Part shown: in pieces, positions 1 through 8,600 of the stretch
Position numbering within the stretch: position 1 is the stretch's first letter
Layout of the letters: each line of letters begins with the position of its first letter
From: Ascidiaceihabitans sp.
Lineage (GTDB): Bacteria; Pseudomonadota; Alphaproteobacteria; Rhodobacterales; Rhodobacteraceae
NCBI GenBank assembly: GCA_023301665.1
Contig: JALZUL010000247.1
Span: 1-16,262 of the forward strand
DNA: 16,262 nucleotides
Direction: 5' to 3'
Translations under genes and position numbers: made by a program
Notes under the pieces: generated by a model
Seen by the model: only the letters and a program-made list of their open reading frames with translations
Databases searched by the model: none
Told to the model about the DNA's origin: nothing

Positions 1-3
1 GCC

Positions 4-31
4 AAATACCAATCTCCAATGTTTGGTATTT
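4..31. repeat. Perfect 9-bp inverted repeat upstream of parA
   Basis: AAATACCAA at 4-12 is the exact reverse complement of TTGGTATTT at 23-31, with a 10-nt loop between. It could be an operator, a hairpin at the end of a transcript from the left, or part of an origin region; the sequence does not decide. It lies about 110 bp before the parA start. Type Ia ParA proteins usually repress their own promoter through an N-terminal DNA-binding domain, so an operator is one reasonable reading. There is no T-tract after the right arm, which argues against an intrinsic terminator. Confidence 0.35.
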
Positions 32-140
32 CACAGGAAAAGGCAAACTTCCGGTTTTTTACCCAATTCCTCTGAAAGTTCACACTTGAGGCTACCTTCA
101 TAACAGTCCATGATTCGTAGAACCTTCCAAACTCTTGAGA

Positions 141-1346
141 ATGATTATGCAGCCTGTACTTCCCCCCGTACGTTTGAAAGAGCTTGAGCAATTGTCAGCT
201 CGTGCCGCAACTGTCATCGATCGGCTTCGAGAGCGGGTATATTCTCCTGGTACATCAAAAAGCCTAGGATTACGATTTAATGTTCGCAAGGCTGCAGAAA
301 TGGTCGGTCGAAGTGAAAAACTAATCCGGGACGCCGAAGCTGATGGGCGACTACCACCGGCTCAAAAAGACCCTAACACAGGGCGAAGGACTGGGTATTC
401 ACTTTCTGAAATCAACCTAATGCGCGAAGTTTTCGGAACCCTGCCCCGTCGTGATCCTGAGGATCCCGCAATGGTACTGGCCATCCAGAACTTCAAAGGA
501 GGGGTTGGGAAATCAACAATGGTTTGCCATCTAGCTCAGTACTTGGCCCTTAAGGGGTATCGTGTTTGTGTCATCGATTGCGATAGCCAAGCTTCGACAA
601 CCAGTATGTTTGGACTAAACCCAGATGTTGATGTCGATGAAGACGACGATACCCTTTACCCATTTTTTCGCCATGGTGGACCAACCTCACTAAATTATGC
701 GTTGCGGGCAACCTATTGGCCAAACATTGCAATGATACCGGCCAACCTTGGTCTTTACGATGCAGAGTATGAATTTGCGGCACGGATGGCGCGTGATCAA
801 ACATTTGTACTAGATCGTTTGCGCACTGGCATTGAAACCATTCAAGATCAGTTTGATGTTATTTTGATGGATCCGCCCCCTGCCCTCGGCATGATTTCAC
901 TATCAGTTTTGCGAGCTGCAAATGCCATCGTTATCCCCGCTCCACCCAACAATATCGATTTTGGATCCACTGCGCATTTCTTGAAAATGATGGGAGCAAC
1001 GCTTCAACAGTTGGCCGAAATGGGCGGTGCGCGCGATTATTCTTTTGTTAAGATTCTCGCGACAAAAATGAATGACACGAAATCAGCGCACGGTGCGATC
1101 AAACGAATGATGGAGGCTGTGTTCCCACATGACATGATGCAATCCGTTTTGATGGACAGTGCTGAAATCGACAATGCAGCGGCAAATTTGAGTACGGTTT
1201 ATGAATTAACAGGTCCTGCAACACGGACCGAAACACACAAGCGATGCCGGGCTTATCTCGACGGGGTAAACCGCGAAATCGAAGTGTTGATCCGCAAGAC
1301 ATGGCCAAGTCATCACGCCGGATTGCGTAAGGAGGGATTACTATGA
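141..1346 (+). CDS. parA: Type Ia partition ATPase ParA
   Basis: ParA-family Walker ATPase that moves replicon copies apart by binding nucleoid DNA and interacting with ParB-parS complexes; type Ia members also repress their own operon. Residue numbers count from a possible TTG start at 135, giving 403 aa. The deviant Walker A motif KGGVGKST is at 121-128, Walker A' (VIDCDSQAS) at 147-155, and Walker B (VILMDPPP) at 242-249. Residues 45-100 look like a MerR-like winged helix (FNVRKAAEMVG, then a basic wing with GRRTGYSLSEI), which with the length marks type Ia rather than the short type Ib. An acidic stretch (DVDVDEDDD) occupies 164-172. The start is uncertain: TTG 135, ATG 141 and ATG 147 are in frame, and GAGA at 137-140 would best serve 147. 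A stop at 111 bounds the frame. The gene overlaps parB by 4 bp. It is close in style to RepA of repABC plasmids, but no repC follows parB. Confidence 0.93.
   Translation: MIMQPVLPPVRLKELEQLSARAATVIDRLRERVYSPGTSKSLGLRFNVRKAAEMVGRSEKLIRDAEADGRLPPAQKDPNTGRRTGYSLSEINLMREVFGTLPRRDPEDPAMVLAIQNFKGGVGKSTMVCHLAQYLALKGYRVCVIDCDSQASTTSMFGLNPDVDVDEDDDTLYPFFRHGGPTSLNYALRATYWPNIAMIPANLGLYDAEYEFAARMARDQTFVLDRLRTGIETIQDQFDVILMDPPPALGMISLSVLRAANAIVIPAPPNNIDFGSTAHFLKMMGATLQQLAEMGGARDYSFVKILATKMNDTKSAHGAIKRMMEAVFPHDMMQSVLMDSAEIDNAAANLSTVYELTGPATRTETHKRCRAYLDGVNREIEVLIRKTWPSHHAGLRKEGLL
1329..1336 (+). promoter_or_regulatory. Strong ribosome binding site of parB
   Basis: AAGGAGGG lies inside the last codons of parA, 6 nt before the parB ATG at 1343. 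It is a near-perfect Shine-Dalgarno sequence and fixes the parB start. Its strength, together with the ATGA overlap, fits ParB being made in excess of ParA from one mRNA. Confidence 0.85.
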
Positions 1347-2356
1347 GCAAGAAACACGATGCTATTTTTGACGATGTCTTAAGCGGCTTGGACGCTCCAG
1401 AGACACCAGTTGAACCCGTGGAAAAAACTAAGGACGAAGATCGAGCAGGTGCGCGCTTTTTGAAACGCTCAACGACGCTGGGCGATCGGTTGTCGGGTGA
1501 TCTTGAAGAAAAGACCCTGCACTGGGTTGATCCCAGTGATTGTAAAATGTGGCGGCGTCACAATCGATCTTATGGGCTTTTAACTGAAGACAACTGTCGA
1601 GATTTAATTGACGGAATTAAAAGCCAAGGACGTCAAGAATTCCCTGCGATTGTCCGCCGTACCGAGGGCGAATTTCCTTACGAAGTTATCTGCGGCGCGC
1701 GACGCCATTTCGCTGTGACTTGGCTGCGCGAAAACAATTATCCACAATTTAAATATCTGGTCGAAGTGCGCGATCTGACAGACGAAGAGGCTTTCCGCCT
1801 TGCTGATATCGAAAATCGAGATCGCGAAGATATCTCTGATTATGAACGGGCGATCGACTACGCGCAGGCGATCAGCTTGTACTACAATGGCCGACAAAAA
1901 GCGATGGCTGAGCGTTTGGAGGTGAGCCAACCGTGGTTATCCCGTTACCTTCAAATGGCCAAATTGCCGTCGCGGATTGTTGAGGCATTTGCATCTATCC
2001 GTGATATCAAAGAACGCCATGCCCGTGATCTTAAGCCACTATTGGCGGACCCGAAGCTGGCCAAACCTTTGCTCGCAGAGGCGGATCGATTGACGATGAA
2101 ACATCTTGCGGCACGTGATGGTCACGGGACCTTTTTGGATGGGGCCGATGTCATATTGGCATTAAAGAAAGCAGCTCAACCTTCGGTGAAGGTGGAAAGA
2201 GCTGCGGTTGAGGAAAAAACGTACGGCGGCGACGGGGTTACAAAAGGAATTGTTGCTCGTAGTCGTGGAAAGAAATTCCAGTTGGAAATAGATAAGTCGA
2301 TTGATAAAGTGCTTGTTTTATCGGCCTTTAATGAGTTTCTTGACGAAAATTTTTGA
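1343..2356 (+). CDS. parB: Centromere-binding partition protein ParB
   Basis: ParB/Noc-family protein (337 aa) that binds parS, loads as a CTP-dependent clamp and stimulates ParA. After a flexible charged N-terminus (1-55), where ParA contact is expected, comes the ParB/Srx nucleotide domain with the C-motif GARRHFA at 118-124. The second conserved box, ENRDREDISDYERA, is at 157-170. A helix-turn-helix follows (QKAMAERLEVSQPWLSRYLQ, about 185-204), the usual parS reader, then a helical domain to ~275 and a short C-terminal dimerisation-like segment ending SAFNEFLDENF. The start ATG overlaps the parA stop and has a strong ribosome binding site. Its stop ends 2 nt before the first palindrome. 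It resembles RepB of repABC replicons in layout, but the expected repC does not follow, so the neutral name is used. GARR replaces the more common GERR in the C-motif. Confidence 0.93.
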   Translation: MSKKHDAIFDDVLSGLDAPETPVEPVEKTKDEDRAGARFLKRSTTLGDRLSGDLEEKTLHWVDPSDCKMWRRHNRSYGLLTEDNCRDLIDGIKSQGRQEFPAIVRRTEGEFPYEVICGARRHFAVTWLRENNYPQFKYLVEVRDLTDEEAFRLADIENRDREDISDYERAIDYAQAISLYYNGRQKAMAERLEVSQPWLSRYLQMAKLPSRIVEAFASIRDIKERHARDLKPLLADPKLAKPLLAEADRLTMKHLAARDGHGTFLDGADVILALKKAAQPSVKVERAAVEEKTYGGDGVTKGIVARSRGKKFQLEIDKSIDKVLVLSAFNEFLDENF

Positions 2357-2358
2357 AA

Positions 2359-2376
2359 AATTGCCCATGGGCAATT
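2359..2376. promoter_or_regulatory. parS: Putative parS centromere site 1 (18-bp perfect palindrome)
   Basis: AATTGCCCATGGGCAATT is a perfect 18-bp palindrome centred between 2367 and 2368. It starts 3 nt after the last base of the parB stop. A perfect palindrome shared by two nearby sites directly behind parB is the classic type Ia centromere layout. The recogniser is inferred to be the neighbouring ParB. Confidence 0.85.
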
Positions 2377-2390
2377 CCGAGAGATCTGAT

Positions 2391-2448
2391 CATATACTTG
2401 AAAAATGTTGCCCATGGGCAACTCGTGCTGCCGAGTTTGGCATATACT
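2391..2448. repeat. Direct repeat CATATACT following each palindrome
   Basis: CATATACT occurs at 2391-2398 and again at 2441-2448, 16 and 19 nt after the 14-bp cores of site 1 and site 2. The two palindrome-plus-octamer units look like a duplicated module. The octamer includes TATACT, a good -10 hexamer, but no matching -35 sits 16-18 nt upstream of either copy. It may be an accessory binding site, a promoter element, or chance in an AT-rich spacer. Confidence 0.4.
2407..2422. promoter_or_regulatory. parS: Putative parS centromere site 2 (16-bp perfect palindrome)
   Basis: GTTGCCCATGGGCAAC shares the 14-bp core TTGCCCATGGGCAA with site 1. The centres are 47 bp apart, about four and a half helical turns. 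The flanking base pair differs (G-C instead of A-T), so the conserved part is the 14-bp core. I saw no further copy of the core in the window. Confidence 0.82.
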
Positions 2449-2451
2449 ACC

Positions 2452-2474
2452 TAGGGGTTGAGAAATTCCCCCTA
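2452..2474. other. Weak inverted repeat, possible hairpin
   Basis: TAGGGG at 2452-2457 pairs with CCCCTA at 2469-2474 across an 11-nt loop. The stem is only 6 bp and no T-run follows directly (CCGGCACCGGATTTTG comes next). It could be a poor terminator for parAB or an operator half-site pair. It is listed because it is the only other symmetry before the giant gene. Confidence 0.2.
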
Positions 2475-2544
2475 CCGGCACCGGATTTTGTGTTGAGCTG
2501 ACTTCAGAATTCTGCGACTGTCATCTTTGTAACACAACCGTGAA

Positions 2545-2622
2545 ATGGTGATAGTGATGGCGTTTTTTAAGCAGTGCATTTTGGCGATGTTTTTCGCATT
2601 CTTTGCGAGTATTTCGCATGCG
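2545..2622 (+). other. Sec signal peptide of the giant protein
   Basis: Residues 1-26 contain a short start, a single Lys at 9, a hydrophobic core (CILAMFFAFFASI) and a cleavage site SHA|T with Ser at -3 and Ala at -1. The second Met (residue 5, ATG at 2557) gives a more typical signal peptide, MAFFKQC and on, and may be the true start. There is no lipobox, so it is a type I signal rather than a lipoprotein signal. It places the protein in the periplasm or outside the cell. Confidence 0.82.
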
Positions 2623-5600
2623 ACGCCTTTTACACAGCAAGTCCCAGGCACAAACTTAACAATCCCTGATGATTATCCTGAAGCGGGTGGCGTTGTGGTT
2701 GTTTTGATTGGTGTGAATGGGAACAGCTATTTCCAATTTTCAAACCCAACCAATGCCTTTGTCGGGTTTAATAGTAACGGTACCCCGACACAATTCAGGG
2801 GTAACCCTTTTACGATCAATGATCCAATCCAGCTGGATTGCGGATTTAGCTCTTGTACCAGCTATTTTGGTGGCGGTCTTGCTGAGGTTCATATTCGTTT
2901 TACGGCTTTTGACGGTGATACGCAGCAAGGTGGGTTTGACGAAGATGATATTGATCTGCTTTTGAATGGATTTAATGTCGGGAATTGGTCCGATATTCCA
3001 ACACAAAATACAAACTTAGATGGCACGCAATTGATCAGTGCCGGTGTGGGTTTTGGCAACCGGACGTTTGATACGGGTTGGTTCAATTCGACGAACCCGG
3101 CGCTTTTATCTAATATCTTAACCACAAACCAAACGGGATCTCAGGTTCTCGATGATGACCCGAACGACAATTTCTGGGACTTTCGTCGCGGGAATGTGCT
3201 TACTAACCCTGCAATCGTTACGGTTGCACCAGGATACAGTCTTGAGAAGACCGCAGATAAAACTGATTTTACGGCTGTTGGTGAAGTAATCGAATATGAG
3301 TATTTGATTACTAATATCGGTTCGGTGCCAATTCGCCAGCTGGCGGTGAGTGACGATAGAATTCCTAACGTTACATGTGACGTTACAACCATCAACGATA
3401 CGAACTTTGGCGGCACGCCGGAAACAGCTTTGTGCACCGGTACATACACCGTAACCCAAGAAGATGTCGACTTTGGCTCGGTGACCAACATTGCATCAGC
3501 AACTGGGGTTCCCGATTTTGGGACACTGGGTGGGTTAACCGATACTGTCACCGTGGATGGCCCGGCGCGCAATGCCGTTCTAAGTTTGGATAAGAACACA
3601 ACGCTAACCGAGTTCGGTGCGGTCAACACGACAGTCCCATATTCATTCGTTGCGATGAATGATGGAAATGTAACGCTTGAAAATGTGACGGTAACTGACC
3701 CGTTGATCCCGTCATTGTCTTGTACTGTTGCGTCCCTTTTACCAGGGGATACTCTGACCTGTTCAGGCGACTATACTGTTCAGCAATCAGATATTGATAA
3801 TTTCGCGAGTGCTGGGACGCTACTAAGCAATACGGCAACCGCGACTGCGACAGCGCTTGTTGGTCCGGTGGCACCTGCCACTGATACCGTTGCCATTCCG
3901 GGTTCGTCCCCAACTTTGGCGATGGATTTCACCAAGTCAGCGACCACAGCAAATTACGATGCAGTCGGTGAGGTCATCCAATACGAATTTACGATCACGA
4001 ACACAGGTACTGTTAGTTTCCCAGATGCACCTGTTATTTCCGACCCGTTGACGGGCGGCGCTACGTGTCCGTCGGGTTCTGTTGCGCCTAATGCTTCGAT
4101 CACTTGTTTGGCTAACTATACGGTTGATCAAGACGATATCGATAATGGGACTGTTGATAATAGCGCGACGGCGACCATCGCTGTGGGTAGCCTAACAGCG
4201 AATGGCGCTGATACTGCGAGCGTGCCTGCGGTGCGCACAACGTCGATGAACTTGGACAAGCGTTTGAATGCCAACTCTCCAACAAGCTTCAATGCGCCGG
4301 GTGTTGATCTTACCTACGACTACGTTTTGACAAACACAGGTAACGTCACGCTGAACGCCCCCTTGATCACGGATGATAGAACCACTGCGACATGTACGGA
4401 TACGTCGATTGCACCTGGGGCCCAGATTACGTGTACGTCCGCAGCCTATACGACCATCCAAGCAGATATTAACATACTTGGGGTCACCAATATTGCAAGC
4501 GCCACGGCAACGGCTGCGGGGCCAACGCCGGCCACAGTGACGTCAAATACTGACGAAGTAACTGTGCCTTCAATTTTGGAACCTGAGATCACGTTGGTTA
4601 AGACTGCGCCGCCGGTGTCTGCTGCAGATTTCCAAGTCGGCAATGTGATTACTTATACTTATGCAGTTACGAACACAGGTAATGTACGGATCAGAAATAT
4701 TATCGGTGTGTCAGAAATCAGAGTCGATGACAGCCGATTTCCTTCATCATTTTTGTGCTTCGACGCGCCGCTAAATGTGAACGGTACTCAGTCTTGTACC
4801 GCGGATTATATTTTGACAATTGACGATATCAACGCAGGTGTTGTTCAGAACACTGCGACAGCTTCGGCCCAAGGGTCGGCTCTTGTTGGATTGATTGAAT
4901 CTGCTGAAGTGCAGGTCACCATCGCGCCAGTGTTAACGCCTGCTTTGTCTTTGGTGAAAACTGCTGATGTTGCGACGGTTTCTGAAACGACCGATACGAT
5001 CACCTATACGTTCAGCGTAACGAATTCGGGCGATACGCAGATTGTGTCGCCAATTCAGATTAATGACGCAAAGCTGCTGGCTCCAGCAGACTGTTCTGCA
5101 CAGCCTTCGCCGTTTAATGTCGGCGCGAGCTTTGATTGTACCGGCACCTACAATCCTACGCAGGCTGAGCTGGATGCCGGTCAAGTCGACAACGCAGCAA
5201 CTGCGTCTTTTGAGTTCACGCAAAATGGGGCGACAGCTACGATTGCGTCTGACCAAGATGAGGTCAGCGTCGATGTTGTGCAAAACCCGCTTTACACGTT
5301 TGAAAAAACGGCATCGCCAACAACCTTCTCAAGTGTGGGTGAAACGATCACTTATACCTTTGCGGTCGAAAACACTGGCAACGTGACGTTCACGGAAATT
5401 TCGGTCACTGATCCACTTATTCCAAATTTAACTTGTACGTTCTCAGACGTTGCGCCGGATGCGACACCAAGTTGTACTGGCACCTATATCGTGACCCAAG
5501 ATGACCTAGACGCTGAAGTTATCGACAATGAAGCCACAGCGGCAGGCAGCACAGCCGCGGGGGCAGGGCTTACGCTACTGTCTGATGTTTCCGTTCCAGT

Positions 5601-8600
5601 CGCACCTGGCGTTGCGACGATGATCGCGTCTATCGACAAGACAGCTGATAAAGCCACGTTTGCCGCAGTGGGCGAAGTTATCGAGTACACATTGGCTGTG
5701 ACCAATGACGGTACGCAAACCCTTACGGATTTGCTGGTCACAGATTCACTGGACACAACCTTTAGTTGTGAGGTTGCGCGCTTATTGCCAACTGAAACCA
5801 GCTCAATTTGTACCTTTAGCCATACAGTGACCCAAGCGGAGTTTGATGCAGGTCAGGTTGATAACACAGCAACCGTTGCCAGCCCTGACATCACGACGGC
5901 GAATTCGCTTTTGGTTAGCGTGACAGGCCCAGTACGAACGTCTTCGTTCACTTTGGAAAAGACGGCGAGTAATGATTTCACCCAAGCGGGTGATATCGTT
6001 AACTTCACTTTTGCGGTCAGCAACACAGGTAACACGACACTGACAAATGTGGTGGTTGTCGATAATGATGTGACGCCTGCGCTAAATTGTACGATCCCAA
6101 GTTTGCTGCCAGGGGTTACCGATTCAACCAGCTGTAAAGTTGCCTATAGTGCTACTCAAAATGATGTCGATGTAGGTCAGTTTACAAACACGGCTAATGC
6201 GACGGCCAGCGCACCGACTGGTGTGGCAGCGCCAGCCGCGCAAAGCTCTACGGCCGTTGTTGATGGTCCGACCGAGAATGCTTCTGTTCAAATCGTAAAA
6301 TCCTCAACAGATGGTGTTTATACCTCTGCGACGGATAGCGAAGTGTTTACATTTGAGGTGACCAACACCGGTAACGTGACCCTGACAGGATTGAGTGTTT
6401 CGGATGCCAACCTTGGTGGATTGATTTGCCCGATCGATGATCTTTTGCCGGGCGCGGTTGCGACGACCTGTTCGGATGGTTCGCCTTTGACAGCGACAAA
6501 GAACTTTACTCAGTTTGATATCGATGCGGCAAGCTTCACGAATACTGCATCAGTTGCAGGTCAGTCAGCAGTTCTTGGGACAGCTGTTTCAGACGATGAC
6601 ACCGTGACGGTCACTGGTCCCGTCCAAGCGCCTGCTTTGACGATGGTAAAAACAGAAACGTTGGGCACCACCTTTGATACCTTGGGTCAGTCGGTTCCTT
6701 ACACGTTTACGGTAACCAACGCCGGTAACACGACCTTGACGGGCCCGATCACCGTTGTGGATGATCAAATCGCCTCGGTGACCTGCGCCGCGACTCCGGC
6801 AGCAGGTATTGCACCCGGTGGAACGCTGGAATGTACGGGTACCCATACTGTTGTCCAAGCGGACCTGAACCTAGGCAGCATTACAAATAACGCGACGGCC
6901 TCGGTGACCCAATCGGTTGTTGCTCAAAACCCGGGCGACCCAACGATTGTGACAGTCAGTTCACCTGAAGTGACAGAGATGATCATGGCAACTCAATCAC
7001 CAGAATTGATGATTGATAAACGGGTTAAAGCTGGTTCGCCTACAAGCTTTTCTGCGATTAACGCCGCCAACTTTATTACGTATGAATATGTTGTCACTAA
7101 CATCGGCAATGTCACGTTGTTGGAAGATATTGTTATCGTCGATGATAAGTTTACTTCTGCAGATCTGACCTGTTCTACGACTGATCTTGCCCCGTTGGGG
7201 ACAGTGACTTGCGAGCAAACGTGGTTTGCCGATCAGCAAGCTTTGGATGACGGTTTTGTAACCAACGTTGCTACAGCTGATACGACATTTGTGGACAAAG
7301 ACGGCGCGATTGTCGCTGTTCAGTCATTAAGTGATACGGTTACGGTTACAGCCGTTCAGAATCCATCGCTGGCTTTGGTAAAGACGCTCGAAGAACCGAT
7401 TCCGACAGTGTTCGATGATACCGAAACTCTAAGTTACAAATTTGTTGTGACAAATAACGGTAACGTCACAATCGACGGCCCGATCACGATCTCGGATAGT
7501 TTGCTTCTTACACCAGCGGTGTGCGCTTCACCTGCAGATTTGGAACCGACCGACACTGTTGAATGTACAGCAACGTATGACATTACATCTGGTGATCTGG
7601 AATTGGGGTCCGCGACCAATGTCGCGACAGCCGTTGGTGCCTTTGATGGTGATCCGGTAACGTCACCAAGCAGTACAGCGATCTTTCCGGTTGATGCAGA
7701 TCCGGCGCTTAGCATTGTGAAATCTCTAGAGCCAAGCTCAGCAACAACGTTTAGTGCTCTGAATGATCCTTTAACGTATCAATATGTCATTACAAACTCT
7801 GGTGGAGCTGGGTTTACAGGTGACATTAGTGTTGTGGATGACAAAGCGGGAACATTTATTTGTCGTCCTGCATCGTTGGGTACATTTAATGTTGGGGCGA
7901 CGCATACTTGTACGCTGCCATATAGCGTTACCCAAGATGATTTGGATGCGGGTTTTGTAACGAATGAAGCATCAGCTTCGACGATCTTTGCGCCAGCATC
8001 TGGTAGCCCACAAACAGTGGTCTCCCCATCAGATACAGTTACCGTTACGGGTACAGAGACACCGCTCTTGGTAATCACAAAATCGGTAACGAGCGGTCCT
8101 GCGATTGCTGATGTGGGCGATACGCTTGAGTATACAATCGTCGCAACGAACACAGGCAACCAGACGATTTCAGCGGTTGCGATAACCGACCCACTGATCC
8201 CAATATTTACATCATGTACAGTGAATGGATCACCTGCTGCTTCCAACGTGATTTTGTCACCAACGGCACCTAACAACACGCTGACATGTGTAGGGAGCTA
8301 TACGGTGACCCAAGCGGATATTGACGCGCAAGATGCCGTTGATACCACGGAGCAAGGGCTACCAAATACAGCAACTGTTGCGGGTTCTGATCCTCAAGGT
8401 GTCGCTGTAGAGGCCACTGCAACGAATACGCATCCACTGATTGCGCCGCTGGCGGCTGTTAGTGTTTCAAAAGATCTCGAGGTTTTCCCTGGGCCAGATG
8501 ATGACTTTAGTTCTGTCGGCCAAGAAATTACGTTTAATATTTCGGTGACTAACTCTGGCGATGTGACGCTGACCAATACTGTTGTGACTGATAGCCTAAC

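Larger units (their letters stand above)
2357..2544. other. Intergenic region with centromere and probable promoter of the giant gene
   Basis: This 188-bp stretch contains the two parS-like palindromes, two copies of CATATACT (2391-2398 and 2441-2448), and a weak inverted repeat. Short ORFs crossing it are continuations of parB frames and have no start signal of their own. Any promoter for the giant gene should lie here. TTGAGC at 2493-2498 is a possible -35, but the hexamer 17 nt later (GACTGT) is a poor -10, and the TATACT copies lack a good -35 at 17 nt. No clear terminator separates parB from the downstream gene. Confidence 0.6.

Noticed and set aside
110..187. Short 25-codon ORF (ATG 110) overlapping the parA start, a possible leader peptide.
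   Set aside because: No ribosome binding site and no recognisable attenuator structure; chance ORFs of this size are common.
2452..2484. Intrinsic terminator between parB and the giant gene.
   Set aside because: The 6-bp stem is short, the loop is long, and there is no T-run; kept only as a low-confidence inverted repeat.
2301..2501. Plus-strand 66-codon ORF running from the parB 3' end across the palindromes.
   Set aside because: It starts inside parB in another frame, has no ribosome binding site, and its second half is simply translated parS sequence.
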